This document shows positions 25,920 through 34,753 of a DNA stretch of 64,000 bases, piece by piece (the first letter of the stretch is position 1; each line of letters begins with the position of its first letter). The translations under genes were made by a program, and so were the position numbers. The DNA lies in assembly GCF_002005565.1 (NCBI RefSeq), contig NZ_BDJC01000019.1, positions 1 to 64,000 of the forward strand, in the 5' to 3' direction. This stretch comes from Streptomyces sp. JHA26. Its GTDB lineage: Bacteria > Actinomycetota > Actinomycetes > Streptomycetales > Streptomycetaceae. The notes beneath the pieces are model-generated. The model saw only the letters and a program-made list of their open reading frames with translations, had not been told where the DNA came from and made no database searches.

Positions 25920-25953
25920 TGGGCACCCGTACCGGACCGGAGAGAATCAGCGG

Positions 25954-26562
25954 ATGGACATCGAACTTCCCGAACTGCCCTTCCCCCTCCGTCCCCACGG
26001 ACCCGACGGCGACTGGTCCTACGAGGACGGGGTGCTCACCGGGCGGGCCGGGGCGCGGCAGGACCGGTTCGTGCCGCCGGGCGGGGAGGCGCTGGAGCCC
26101 GCCTCCGACGCGCCCCGGCTGCTGGGCGCCCCCGACGGGGACTTCCAGCTGATCGCCCGCGTCACGGTCGGCTTCGAGGCCGCCTTCGACGCCGGGGTGC
26201 TGTACGTGCACGTCGGCGAGCGGGCCTGGGCCAAGCTGTGCCTGGAGTACTCCCCGGACGTGCCCACCGTCTGCACGGTGGTCACCCGGGGACACTCCGA
26301 CGACTGCAACTCCTTCACCGTGGACGGGAATTCGGTGTGGCTGCGCGTCAGCCGCACCGGACGGGCGTTCGCCTTCCACGCCTCCCGCGACGGCGAACGC
26401 TGGACCTTCGTCCGCGTGTTCACCCTGGGCGACCAGGAGGAGACGGGCGCGGCCCTGGCCGGCTTCCTGGTCCAGTCGCCGACGGGCGAGGGCTGCGTGG
26501 TGACGTACGACCACCTGGAGTTCCGGACGGGCGGGCCGGCGGACCTGCGCGACGGCGGCTGA
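25954..26562 (+). CDS. DUF1349 concanavalin A-like protein
   Basis: The 202-residue soluble protein has the DUF1349 (GH43 C-terminal-like) beta-sandwich pattern: DRFVPPGGEAL, FDAGVLYVHVGERAWAKLCLEYSPD, SVWLRVSRTGRAFAFHASRDGERWTFVRVF. There is no signal peptide. Family members bind or modify carbohydrates but have no established single function. GGAGAG lies before the ATG. Confidence 0.8.
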   Translation: MDIELPELPFPLRPHGPDGDWSYEDGVLTGRAGARQDRFVPPGGEALEPASDAPRLLGAPDGDFQLIARVTVGFEAAFDAGVLYVHVGERAWAKLCLEYSPDVPTVCTVVTRGHSDDCNSFTVDGNSVWLRVSRTGRAFAFHASRDGERWTFVRVFTLGDQEETGAALAGFLVQSPTGEGCVVTYDHLEFRTGGPADLRDGG

Positions 26563-26598
26563 CGCAACCGGAAGCCCGGCCCACGCGTCCTGCTCCGC

Positions 26599-27102
26599 AT
26601 GATCGACGAACGCGGGACCGAGGACCTGGTGATCCGCACCGTCCTGCCCTCCGAGACGCGGACCGTGGCCGCGCTGCACGCCCGCGCCCGGGCGACGTAC
26701 TACCCGGACGGGCTCCCCGACGACGGCTACGACTGGGCCGCCGCCTGGCGCACCGCGGTCGAGCGGCCCGACGGACACGTGCTGTGCGCCGTGGAGCGGG
26801 GGAGCATCGTCGCCCTCGCCTCCTTCCGCGTCCCGGAGGACGCCCCGGCCGGCACGGTCAAGCTGTACCAGTTCCACGTCGACCCCGACCACTGGCGCTC
26901 CGGCATCGGCACCGCCCTGCACGCGGCCTGCGTCGAGCGGTGGCGGGCCGACGGCAGGCGCACGGCCGTCCTGGACGTCCACGTCGACAACCGGCGCGCC
27001 CAGGCCTTCTACGCCCGCCGGGGCTGGTTCCCCGACCCGGAGAACCCGCCCGCCGAGGGGGACCACCACCTGTACCTGCGCTTCGACGTGCCCGGGGAAT
27101 GA
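26599..27102 (+). CDS. GNAT family N-acetyltransferase
   Basis: The 167-residue acetyltransferase has the core LYQFHVDPDHWRSGIGTALHAACVERW, where RSGIG is the acetyl-CoA loop, and the terminal VHVDNRRAQAFYARRGW typical of the family. It lies 36 bp after the DUF1349 gene, so the two may share a transcript. The acceptor is unknown. Confidence 0.9.
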   Translation: MIDERGTEDLVIRTVLPSETRTVAALHARARATYYPDGLPDDGYDWAAAWRTAVERPDGHVLCAVERGSIVALASFRVPEDAPAGTVKLYQFHVDPDHWRSGIGTALHAACVERWRADGRRTAVLDVHVDNRRAQAFYARRGWFPDPENPPAEGDHHLYLRFDVPGE

Positions 27103-27179
27103 GACGCGACGCTTGAACGTTCACGTACGCGGCGGAGGAGAGGCCTCCGCACCCGTACGACCTGGAGAAGAGCCGACAC

Positions 27180-27899
27180 ATGCGCGTCGAGATCTGGAGC
27201 GACATCGCCTGCCCCTGGTGCTACGTGGGCAAGGCCCGCTTCGAGAAGGCGCTCGCGGCCTTCGAGCACCGGGACGGCGTCGAGGTGGTGCACCGGTCCT
27301 TCGAGCTGGACCCCGGTCGCGCCAAGGGCGACGTCCAGCCCGTGCTGACGATGCTCACCGCGAAGTACGGGATGAGCGAGGCCCAGGCGCAGGCCGGTGA
27401 GGACAACCTCGGCGCGCAGGCCGCCGCCGAGGGGCTGGACTACCGCACCCGCGGCCGTGACCACGGCAGCACCTTCGACATGCACCGGCTGCTGCACCTC
27501 GCCAAGGAGGAGGGGCGCCAGGACGCGCTGCTGGACGCGTTCTACCGGGGCAACTTCGCCGAGGAGCGCTCCGTCTTCGACGACGACGAACGGCTCGTGG
27601 ACCTTGCCGTCGGCGCCGGGCTGGAGGCGGACACCGTCCGCGGGGTGCTCGCCGACCCCACCGCCTACGCCGACGGGGTGCGCGCCGACGAACGCGAGGC
27701 CGCGCAGCTCGGGGCCACCGGGGTGCCCTTCTTCGTGCTCGACCGGACCTACGGCGTCTCCGGCGCCCAGCCCGTCGAGGTCTTCGCCCAGGCGCTGGCG
27801 CAGGCGTGGGGCGAGCGCACGCCGCTCGCGCTCGTCGACGCCGGGGGCGCGTCCGCCGACGCGTGCGGCCCGGACGGCTGCGTGGTGCCCCGGAACTGA
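27180..27899 (+). CDS. DsbA/FrnE family thiol oxidoreductase
   Basis: The 239-residue cytoplasmic protein has a thioredoxin-type Cys11-Pro-Trp-Cys14 active site immediately after the first strand, and the inserted helical domain of FrnE-like DsbA proteins (STFDMHRLLHLAKEEGRQDALLDAFYRGNFAEERSV). The cis-Pro loop is TGVPFFVLDRTYGVSGAQP. These are disulfide oxidoreductases or isomerases linked to oxidative stress. GGAGAA lies before the ATG. Confidence 0.92.
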   Translation: MRVEIWSDIACPWCYVGKARFEKALAAFEHRDGVEVVHRSFELDPGRAKGDVQPVLTMLTAKYGMSEAQAQAGEDNLGAQAAAEGLDYRTRGRDHGSTFDMHRLLHLAKEEGRQDALLDAFYRGNFAEERSVFDDDERLVDLAVGAGLEADTVRGVLADPTAYADGVRADEREAAQLGATGVPFFVLDRTYGVSGAQPVEVFAQALAQAWGERTPLALVDAGGASADACGPDGCVVPRN

Positions 27900-27995
27900 A
27901 AACCCCAGGTCGCACGGCTCGCATAAGCAGTCCTTGGGGACATCGCGCAGAAATACGCAATGGACGGGGAGGTTCCGGGGCCGCACAGTGGTGCC

Positions 27996-29045
27996 ATGGA
28001 GAGCTTCGAGACCCTCGTCCGTGCCGAGTTCGACCCGAAGACCACGTACCTGAACACCGCCAGCACCGGCCTGCTGCCCGCCCGGACCCTCGCCGCGATG
28101 CGTGACGCGGCCGAGTCCGCGGCGGCCGGGCAGCCCCTCGACATGTTCGCCGACGTCGAGGCGAGCCGGTCCGCCTTCGCCCGCCTCCTCGAGGTCCCCG
28201 CCTCCCGGGTGGCCACGGGCGCGTCGGTCGCCACCTTCAGCGGGCTCGTCGCGGCCTCTCTGCCCGCGGGCGCCGAAGTCCTCACCGCGGAGGCCGACTT
28301 CAGCTCCCTGGTGAACCCGCTGTACACGCGCGGCGATCTGAAGGTGCGCAGCGTGCCGCTGGAGCGGATCGCCGAGTCGGTGGGCCCGGACACCGCGCTG
28401 GTCGCGGTCAGCTCCGTGCAGTCGGCCGACGGGCGGATCGCCGACCTCGCGGCGCTGCGGGACGCGGCCCGGGCGCACGGCGCGCGGACGCTGGTCGACG
28501 CCTCCCAGTCGAACGGGTGGCTGCCGCTGGCCGCGGACGACTTCGACTACGTGGCCGCCGTCGGCTACAAGTGGGTGCTCTGCCCGCGCGGCGTCGCGTT
28601 CCTCGTCGTCCCGGAGGACTTCGGCGGACTGACGCCGCTGTTCGCCGGGTGGGCGTCGGGCGAGCACCCCTGGGACAGCTGCTACGGCCCCGTCGAGGAA
28701 CTCGCGCACTCCGCGCGGCGCTTCGACGAGAGCCCCGCGCTCTTCTCCTACACGGGCGCCCGGCACTCCCTCGCGCTCATCGAGGAGCTCGGCGTGGACG
28801 CCGTGCACGCCCACGACACCGCCCTCGCCGACCGGTTCCGCGAGGGACTGGGCTCACTGGGCCACGAGGTGGTCCCCGCGCCGGGGTCGGCGATCGTGTC
28901 CGTGCCCGGACTCGGCCACCGACAGGGCGAGTTGAGCCGGGCGGGTGTGCAGGTCTCGGACCGGGCGGGCAATCTGCGGGCCGCGTTCCACCTCTACAAC
29001 ACGGCGGCGGACGTCGACCGCCTGCTGGACGTCCTGGCGGGCTGA
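27996..29045 (+). CDS. Class V aminotransferase-fold PLP enzyme
   Basis: The 349-residue PLP enzyme has a cysteine desulfurase/isopenicillin-N-epimerase-like fold: YLNTASTGLLP at the N-terminus, LVDASQSNGWLPL (PLP-contacting Asp), and the Schiff-base Lys in AAVGYKWVLCPRG. It lacks a clear catalytic Cys loop for sulfur transfer, so EgtE-like lyase or aminotransferase activity is as likely as desulfurase activity. The ATG at 27996 is chosen over the in-frame upstream one. It ends before a strong hairpin and converges on ectD. Confidence 0.83.
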   Translation: MESFETLVRAEFDPKTTYLNTASTGLLPARTLAAMRDAAESAAAGQPLDMFADVEASRSAFARLLEVPASRVATGASVATFSGLVAASLPAGAEVLTAEADFSSLVNPLYTRGDLKVRSVPLERIAESVGPDTALVAVSSVQSADGRIADLAALRDAARAHGARTLVDASQSNGWLPLAADDFDYVAAVGYKWVLCPRGVAFLVVPEDFGGLTPLFAGWASGEHPWDSCYGPVEELAHSARRFDESPALFSYTGARHSLALIEELGVDAVHAHDTALADRFREGLGSLGHEVVPAPGSAIVSVPGLGHRQGELSRAGVQVSDRAGNLRAAFHLYNTAADVDRLLDVLAG

Positions 29046-29053
29046 TACGGCAT

Positions 29054-29096
29054 CGGGCAGGGGCCTCCCGTCCCACAACGAGGAGGCCCCTGCCCG
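29054..29096. terminator. Hairpin downstream of the class V PLP gene
   Basis: This is a perfect 15-bp stem (CGGGCAGGGGCCTCC and its complement) with a 13-base loop, nine bases after the stop codon. Confidence 0.85.
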
Positions 29097-29110
29097 GGGC
29101 CCGGACGCGG

Positions 29111-29313
29111 CTCACTTCACCGGCGTGGAATCCCGAGCCCCGACGCTGTGTTCTCCCGGGGGCGACCCCCGGACCCCCGGCCCGGCCGGGTCGACTCACT
29201 TCACCGGCGTGAAATCCCGAGCCCCGATGCTGTGTTCTCCCGGGGGCGACCCCCGGACCCCCGGCCCGGCCGGGTCGACTCACTTCACCGGCGTGAAATC
29301 CCGAGCCCCGATG
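29111..29313. repeat. 84-bp tandem duplication of the ectD 3' end, with internal hairpin
   Basis: The last 33 bp of ectD (29280-29313 on the minus strand) recur at 29195 and 29111, each joined to a 49-bp spacer, giving an exact 84-bp period. Each of the two full units contains the hairpin CCGGGGG-CGA-CCCCCGG (29156-29172 and 29240-29256). Copy 1 has two substitutions and copy 2 is essentially identical to the gene end. The extra copies lie downstream of the ectD stop, so the transcript tail carries two stem-loops. Confidence 0.92.
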
Positions 29314-30179
29314 AACTCCGGTCGCCGGACCGGTGCCGCGAACGGCTCGACCGCCGTGTTCTCCACGCTGTTGAACACGATGAACACGTTGCTGCGGGGG
29401 AACGGCGTGATGTTGTCGCCCGACCCGTGCATGCAGTTGCAGTCGAACCAGGTCGCCGAGCCGGCCTTGCCGGTGAACAGCTTGATCCCGTACTCCGAGG
29501 CCATCTTCGTCAGCGCCTCGTCGGACGGGGTCCCCGCGTCCTGCATCTGCAGGGACTTCTTGTAGTTGTCCTTCGGCGTGGCCCCCGCGCACCCGAGGAA
29601 CGTCTTGTGCGACCCCGGCATGATCATGAGACCGCCGTTGGTGTCGTAGTTCTCGGTGAGCGCGATCGAGACCGAGATCGTGCGCATGTTCGGCAGGCCG
29701 TCCTCGGCGTGCCAGGTCTCGAAGTCCGAGTGCCAGTAGAAGCCGCTGGCCCCGAAGCCCGGCTTGACGTTGATCCGCGACTGGTGGACGTAGACGTCCG
29801 AGCCGAGGATCTGCCGGGCCCGGCCGACCACCCGCTCGTCGCGCACCAGGTTCGCGAAGACCTCACTGATCTTGTGCACCTCGAAGACGGACCGGATCTC
29901 CTTGGACCGCGGCTCGACGATCGAGCGTTCGTCCGCCCGGATGGCCGGGTCGCTCGTCAGCCGCTCCAGCTCCCGCTGGTAGACGGCGACCTCGTCCGGC
30001 CCGATGAGCTGGTCGACGGCGAGGAAACCGTCGCGGTCCAGCGCCTGGAGGTCACCGGCCGACACGGGGCCGGGCGTGTCGGGGCCGCCCCAGACCACCG
30101 GGTCCTGTCGGGGGGTGGCCACCTCGGTGGCACCGCGGGTGGGGTAGAGATCGGTGATGTTCGTGGTCGTGAGGGTCAC
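29280..30179 (-). CDS. ectD: Ectoine hydroxylase
   Basis: The 299-residue Fe(II)/2-oxoglutarate dioxygenase of the PhyH type converts ectoine to 5-hydroxyectoine. The EctD signature segment FYWHSDFETWHAEDGLPNMR (residues about 142-161) supplies the His and Asp iron ligands, and CMHGSGDN supplies the distal His. It starts at a GTG six bases after the ectC stop, so it is the last gene of ectABCD. Its final codons are the template of the tandem repeat downstream. Confidence 0.96.
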   Translation of the reverse strand: MTLTTTNITDLYPTRGATEVATPRQDPVVWGGPDTPGPVSAGDLQALDRDGFLAVDQLIGPDEVAVYQRELERLTSDPAIRADERSIVEPRSKEIRSVFEVHKISEVFANLVRDERVVGRARQILGSDVYVHQSRINVKPGFGASGFYWHSDFETWHAEDGLPNMRTISVSIALTENYDTNGGLMIMPGSHKTFLGCAGATPKDNYKKSLQMQDAGTPSDEALTKMASEYGIKLFTGKAGSATWFDCNCMHGSGDNITPFPRSNVFIVFNSVENTAVEPFAAPVRRPEFIGARDFTPVK

Positions 30180-30185
30180 GATGAC

Positions 30186-30584
30186 TCAGACCTCCTCGGT
30201 GAGCAGCGGGTAGACGCCGTTCTCGTCGTGGTCCTCCCGTCCGGTCACGGGCGGGTTGAAGACACAGATGCAGTGGAAGTCCTCCTTGACCTTGAGCGTG
30301 TGGCGCTCGTGGCCGTCCAGGAGGTACATCGTGCCCGGCGTGATGTGGTAGGTCTTCCCCGTCTCGCGGTCGGTGAGCTCGGCGTCCCCCTTGGTGCAGA
30401 CGACGGCCTCGATGTGGTTCGCGTACCACATGTCCGTCTCGGTGCCCGCGTACAGGATCGTCTCGTGCACGGAGAAGCCGACCTTCTCCTTGGCGAGGAC
30501 GATGCGCTTGCTCTCCCAGGTGCCGGACGCCGACTTCACGTGCCGGTCGGTACCTTCGATCTCCTTGAACGAACGGACGATCAC
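30186..30584 (-). CDS. ectC: Ectoine synthase
   Basis: The 132-residue cupin closes N-gamma-acetyl-diaminobutyrate into ectoine by water elimination. The start is the GTG at 30584 giving [15 protein letters not shown], the conserved EctC N-terminus, with AGGAGG upstream. The cupin strands [31 protein letters not shown] and [17 protein letters not shown] carry the metal-binding Glu, Tyr and His. The length equals the family norm. Confidence 0.96.
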   Translation of the reverse strand: MIVRSFKEIEGTDRHVKSASGTWESKRIVLAKEKVGFSVHETILYAGTETDMWYANHIEAVVCTKGDAELTDRETGKTYHITPGTMYLLDGHERHTLKVKEDFHCICVFNPPVTGREDHDENGVYPLLTEEV

Positions 30585-30670
30585 GGTGTTGCGATGCCTC
30601 CTAGGTGAAGGGTGTGCAGGGTCCCCGGCGCCCACGGCCGCGCGGGCCCGAGGCGCCGGAAGGGGTGGGG

Positions 30671-31942
30671 TCAGGCGGTCTCGCGCACGGCGCGGGCGAG
30701 GGTCTTCATGCCCTCGTCCACCTCGTCGGGCGTGACGGTGAGCGCCGGCAGCAGTTTGACGACCTCGCTCTCGGGGCCGGACGTCTCGATGAGCAGCCCG
30801 AGTTCGAAGGCGCGCCCGGCGACGCGGCTCGCGCGGTCCTTGTCGTGGAACTCCAGGCCCCAGACCAGGCCGCGGCCCCGGTACTCCTTGACGTCGGAGA
30901 GGTTCTCCTCGGTGATGGCGATCAGGTGCTGCTCGACCTGCTCACCGCGGGCGCGGGTCTGCTTCTCCATCGCCGACCCGTCGGTCCAGTACGCCTCCAG
31001 CGTGGCGGTCGCCGTGACGAAGGCGGGGTTGTTGCCGCGGAAGGTGCCGTTGTGCTCGCCCGGCTCCCAGACGTCCAGCTCCGGCTTGAACAGGCACAGC
31101 GACATGGGCAGGCCGTAGCCGCTGATCGACTTGGAGACGGTGACGATGTCCGGCGTGATGCCCGCCTCCTCGAAGGAGAAGAACGCGCCGGTGCGGCCGC
31201 AGCCCATCTGGATGTCGTCGACGATGAGCAGCATGTCCTGGCGTGCGCACAGCTCCGACAGGGCGCGCAGCCACTCGGGACGGGCGACGTTGATGCCGCC
31301 CTCGCCCTGCACGGTCTCGACGATCACGGCGGCCGGCTTGTTGAGGCCGGACCCCTGGTCCTCCAGGAGCCGCTCGAACCAGAGGAAGTCCTCGACGGTG
31401 CCGTCGAAGTAGTTGTCGAACGGCATGGGCGTGCCGTGCACCAGCGGGATGCCGGCGCCGGCCCGCTTGAAGGCGTTGCCGGTCACGGCGAGCGAGCCCA
31501 GCGACATGCCGTGGAAGGCGTTGGTGAACGACACGATCGACTCGCGTCCCTTCACCTTCCGCGCCAGCTTCAGCGCGGACTCCACGGCGTTGGTGCCCGT
31601 CGGGCCCGGGAACATGACCTTGTACGGCAGGTCGCGCGGCCGCAGGACGATGTTCTGGAACGTCTCCAGGAACCGGCGCTTGGCGGTGGTCGACATGTCG
31701 AGACCGTGCGTGACGCCGTCCCGCTCCAGGTAGTCGATCAACGCCCGTTTCAGGACGGGGTTGTTGTGCCCGTAGTTGAGCGAACCCGCTCCGGCGAAGA
31801 AGTCGAGGTACTCGTGGCCGTCCTCGTCGTACATGCGGCTGCCGTGCGCACGGTCGAAGACGGTGGGCCAGCCGCGGCAGTAGCTGCGCACCTCGGATTC
31901 GACGGTCTCGAAGACACTGAGGTCGGGCTGGGTGATGGTCAC
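30671..31942 (-). CDS. ectB: Diaminobutyrate-2-oxoglutarate aminotransferase
   Basis: The 423-residue class III aminotransferase forms L-2,4-diaminobutyrate from aspartate semialdehyde, the first ectoine step. PLP-binding segments are [32 protein letters not shown], and the Schiff-base Lys in [14 protein letters not shown]. The GTG at 31942 ([22 protein letters not shown]) matches the family start and has GAGGAG upstream. It lies 128 bp after ectA. Confidence 0.97.
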   Translation of the reverse strand: MTITQPDLSVFETVESEVRSYCRGWPTVFDRAHGSRMYDEDGHEYLDFFAGAGSLNYGHNNPVLKRALIDYLERDGVTHGLDMSTTAKRRFLETFQNIVLRPRDLPYKVMFPGPTGTNAVESALKLARKVKGRESIVSFTNAFHGMSLGSLAVTGNAFKRAGAGIPLVHGTPMPFDNYFDGTVEDFLWFERLLEDQGSGLNKPAAVIVETVQGEGGINVARPEWLRALSELCARQDMLLIVDDIQMGCGRTGAFFSFEEAGITPDIVTVSKSISGYGLPMSLCLFKPELDVWEPGEHNGTFRGNNPAFVTATATLEAYWTDGSAMEKQTRARGEQVEQHLIAITEENLSDVKEYRGRGLVWGLEFHDKDRASRVAGRAFELGLLIETSGPESEVVKLLPALTVTPDEVDEGMKTLARAVRETA

Positions 31943-32070
31943 GACGAATCGCTCCTCGTGGGGTGAGGGTGGGAGGGGAAGGTCGTACGGATCCGGGGAC
32001 CGGAGCGGTCTGCGCCGGGAAGTGTGAGGGCCGGACGGCCGGGGAGCCGGGACGCCCGGGCGCCGTTCGG

Positions 32071-32586
32071 TCAGTCGCCGACGGCGGAGAGGGGGCCGAT
32101 GCGGTACAGCACTTCGGGCTCGTGCGGTCCGTCGGGGAAGAGGTCCGTCCCGAACAGCACCTCGCGCTCCAGCCGGGCGTCGTGCCGCTCGGCGAACGAG
32201 GTGAACAACCGCTGGGAGGCGGTGTTGTCGGGTGAGATGGTGGTCTCCAGGGTCACCGTCCCGCACTCCGCGACAGTCCGGGCGGCCAGCTCGTCGAGCA
32301 GGGAGGCCGCGAGCCTGCGTCCACGGTAAGCCTCGTCCACCGCCACCTGCCACACGAGCAACGTGTCCGGCCGGTCCGGCCGCAGGTAGCCGGTGACGAA
32401 GCCGACCGGCACGCCGTGCCCGTCGCGGGCGACGGCCGACGTGGCGGCGAAGTCACGGCACCAGAGCAGATAGCTGTAGGACGAGTTCAGGTCGAGGACC
32501 TCGGAATCCCTCGCTATCCGCCACAAGGCGGCTCCGTCGGCCACTTCCGGGCGATCGATTCGCAGGTCTGCTTGCACGGCGGTCAT
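32071..32586 (-). CDS. ectA: L-2,4-diaminobutyrate N-acetyltransferase
   Basis: The 171-residue GNAT enzyme acetylates diaminobutyrate on the gamma nitrogen. Typical EctA segments are LDLNSSYSYLLWCRDFAATSAVA near the start, VWQVAVDEAYRGRRLAASLL (acetyl-CoA loop) and TTISPDNTASQRLFTSFAE. It is the first gene of ectABCD, read from the AT-rich region immediately upstream. Confidence 0.96.
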   Translation of the reverse strand: MTAVQADLRIDRPEVADGAALWRIARDSEVLDLNSSYSYLLWCRDFAATSAVARDGHGVPVGFVTGYLRPDRPDTLLVWQVAVDEAYRGRRLAASLLDELAARTVAECGTVTLETTISPDNTASQRLFTSFAERHDARLEREVLFGTDLFPDGPHEPEVLYRIGPLSAVGD

Positions 32587-32912
32587 GCAAATTCAATTTA
32601 CCCAGTGGAATTAAAAAATGCATCGCCGAAAGGGGTTACGTGTGGGCGCCTCGTGTGTTATCACGCGGGCGCGTGCTTCCGCGCGAGACGGCGACGATTT
32701 GGGGGTAAATGACCGGTGTATAAGTAGCAAAACGGTCACCATGTGCAACGGGTCACAATCATGTAACCCGTTGCGAGGTACTCCGGACCCGATGCTCGGG
32801 CTTCGTGAAATCAGTGGGTTTAGGACCGGGAAAACCGGGCAGGAGAATACCGGGAGCCTATCGGGATAATTATTTGATTTGCTTTCCGTGAACCTCGGCA
32901 ATTACCGTGAAT
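32587..32912 (-). promoter_or_regulatory. ectABCD promoter region with a 30-bp dyad
   Basis: This is a 326-bp gene-free stretch, strikingly AT-rich for the window. It holds perfect 9-bp arms GCAACGGGT (32745-32753) and ACCCGTTGC (32766-32774); counting inner matches, the whole 30 bp is a dyad. A related GCAAAACGGTCAC lies directly beside it at 32727-32739, so three half-site-like copies are clustered about 140-160 bp before ectA. Near the upstream gene are a CCGTGAA direct repeat (32886, 32905) and a GTGAATTCAC palindrome (32907-32916). These are candidate operators for osmotic control. Confidence 0.65.
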
Positions 32913-34064
32913 TCACATTCCCGCAGACCCGTCGGCGGACGGCCGTTCCCAGGCGTCCTCGACGGCCCGGCGGGCCGCCGCCGGGTCGGTCGTGCGGCCC
33001 GTGTCCGCCAGCGCGGCACCCAGTGCCGCCAGGCAGCCCTCCACGACCCCGCGCGTCGCGTCCGGCCCGTAGTGGTTGACGCGGATCATCTCCGCGGCCA
33101 GCGCACCGCCGCCCGCGGCCAGCGGCAGCGCCGGCTCGGACTCCAGCGCCCGGGCCACCAGTTCCGAGGCGTCCAGGTCCGCGGGGACGCGCAGCGTCGT
33201 CGCCACCGGTGCCGCCTCGCGGGCCTCGTGCACGTACGGCTCCAGACCGCCGCCCAGCGCGAGCGCCCCGGCCCGGGTGGCCGCCGCCGCCGACGCGTGC
33301 CGCGCCATCACCGTCTCCAGACCCTCCGCCTCGATGCGCTCGACGCACGCCTCCAGCGCCAGCATCTCCAGCTGCGCCGGCGCGTGCAGCAGCGCCTTGC
33401 GCCCGCCGTCGATCCAGCGCTCCTTCCAGTCCAGCAGGGACAGGTACGACCGGCGCGGCGCCCCGGGGTTGGCCGCCATCCGCGCCCACGCCCGCTCGCT
33501 CACCGACACCGCCGACACCCCGGCCGGACCGCCCATCGCCTTCTGCGCGCCGATCACGCACAGGTCCACGCCCCACGCGTCCGGCAGCACCGGCTCGGCG
33601 CCCACCGACGCCACCGCGTCCAGGTAGAGGAGCGCGCCGTGCTCCCGCACCACCTCGCCGATCTCCGCGACCGGGTTGGTGTTGCCGGTCGCCGCCTCCG
33701 CGTGCACCAGGGACACGAAGTCGATCTCCGGGTGCTCGGCGAAGGCCCGCCGGACCAGGTCGGCCGTCACGGCCGTGTGGAACGGCACGGCGAGGTCGTG
33801 CACCGTCGCGCCGCAGTCCCGCAGCCAGTCGCCGAACGTCTGCCCGTACGGCCCGGTGACGACGTTCAGCGCGACGGTGTCCGGCCCGGCGCACCCGCGG
33901 ATCGCGCCCTCCAGCGGCAGCAGTGCCTCGCCCTGCGTGATCAGGACGTCCTGCCGCGTGCCGAGCAGGCGCGCCACCCGGTCCTCGATCGCGGCGAAAC
34001 GGGCGGCGCTCAGCGGGGCGAGGTCCAGGAAGGGGTGGGTCACAGCGGTGCTCTCTTCACTCAC
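32913..34064 (-). CDS. Class V aminotransferase (alanine-glyoxylate/pyridoxamine-pyruvate transaminase-like)
   Basis: The 383-residue PLP enzyme is of the subgroup I small-aminotransferase type. It has LITQGEALLPLEGAIRGC, VHAEAATGNTNPVAEIGEVVREHGALLYLDAVASVG (PLP Asp) and the Schiff-base Lys in CVIGAQKAMGGPAGVSAVSVS. The C-terminus has IRVNHYGPDATRGVVEGCLAAL. It probably transfers amino groups to pyruvate or glyoxylate. It lies upstream of ectA on the same strand, but the long AT-rich gap argues for separate transcription. A link with ectoine catabolism or amino donors is only a possibility. Confidence 0.85.
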   Translation of the reverse strand: MSEESTAVTHPFLDLAPLSAARFAAIEDRVARLLGTRQDVLITQGEALLPLEGAIRGCAGPDTVALNVVTGPYGQTFGDWLRDCGATVHDLAVPFHTAVTADLVRRAFAEHPEIDFVSLVHAEAATGNTNPVAEIGEVVREHGALLYLDAVASVGAEPVLPDAWGVDLCVIGAQKAMGGPAGVSAVSVSERAWARMAANPGAPRRSYLSLLDWKERWIDGGRKALLHAPAQLEMLALEACVERIEAEGLETVMARHASAAAATRAGALALGGGLEPYVHEAREAAPVATTLRVPADLDASELVARALESEPALPLAAGGGALAAEMIRVNHYGPDATRGVVEGCLAALGAALADTGRTTDPAAARRAVEDAWERPSADGSAGM

Positions 34065-34212
34065 GGTCAGGTGTACGACGCGTACGGAGTCGAGAGTAAC
34101 CGCGGCTCCCGGCGCGACTCGCGGGGGAGGCCGTCCGTCGCGACGCCCCCACGCCCGGAATTGTGGCCTCCGACACAGTCAGGGGTGATCGCCGGGTGAT
34201 GGACTCGACCCC

Positions 34213-34743
34213 GTGATCGTCCTCCTGCTGGTCCTCGTCGCGGTGGTGACGGCCGTCGCCCTCGGCCGGGGCACCGGAACGTACCCCCGCCACCCCCGCA
34301 CGGCGACGGGCCCTCCGGGCGCCTCCGCGCCGCGCGGACCGGGTGCCCCCTTCCGCGTCGTCGCCGCGGTCGCCGGCGGGGCCGCCGCTCTGCTCTACGT
34401 CTGGGGCGCGTTGTGCGTGGGATCCGCGGTCATGGAGGCGGAGGACGGCGGCGCGGGCTCCTCGCCGATGCGGCCCTGCCGTACCGGCGTGGCCCCGGAG
34501 GTGTCCGGACGGGTCGTCGACTACTCGGTCTCCTACCTGCCCCTCCGGTTCCGCTGCGAGACCGGCGACGGCGACGGTTACGCCTCCGCCGACGTCCCCG
34601 GCTACGTCAACCCCGGTGCCGCCGTCCTCGCCCTGACCGCCGTCGCGAGCGCCGTCGCGGCCGGATGCGCGACCGAGCTGCGCGCCCGCGCGGAACGGCG
34701 GCCGGTCACCGGGCACTCGAACGGCCCCGGCGACCCCGTCTAA
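34213..34743 (+). CDS. Hypothetical membrane protein, three TM segments
   Basis: The 176-residue frame starts at GTG 34213. Hydrophobic segments lie at residues 1-17, about 48-70 and about 141-160. Between the last two is an outer loop with two Cys (MRPCRTGVAPE and LRFRCETGDGDGY) that could form a disulfide. No family is recognised. It is followed after 10 bp by the amidohydrolase, which may be co-transcribed. Confidence 0.65.
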   Translation: MIVLLLVLVAVVTAVALGRGTGTYPRHPRTATGPPGASAPRGPGAPFRVVAAVAGGAAALLYVWGALCVGSAVMEAEDGGAGSSPMRPCRTGVAPEVSGRVVDYSVSYLPLRFRCETGDGDGYASADVPGYVNPGAAVLALTAVASAVAAGCATELRARAERRPVTGHSNGPGDPV

Positions 34744-34753
34744 GGTGCGGGGC

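Noticed and set aside
27901..27945. CCCCAGG...CCTTGGGG after the DsbA gene as a riboswitch
   Set aside because: The stem is short and mismatched and no known aptamer core is visible; at most it is a weak terminator.
28777..29592. Minus-strand frame translating the 84-bp repeat into a repeated peptide
   Set aside because: The repeat length is a multiple of three, so any frame repeats. It overlaps ectD and the PLP gene in the wrong frames.
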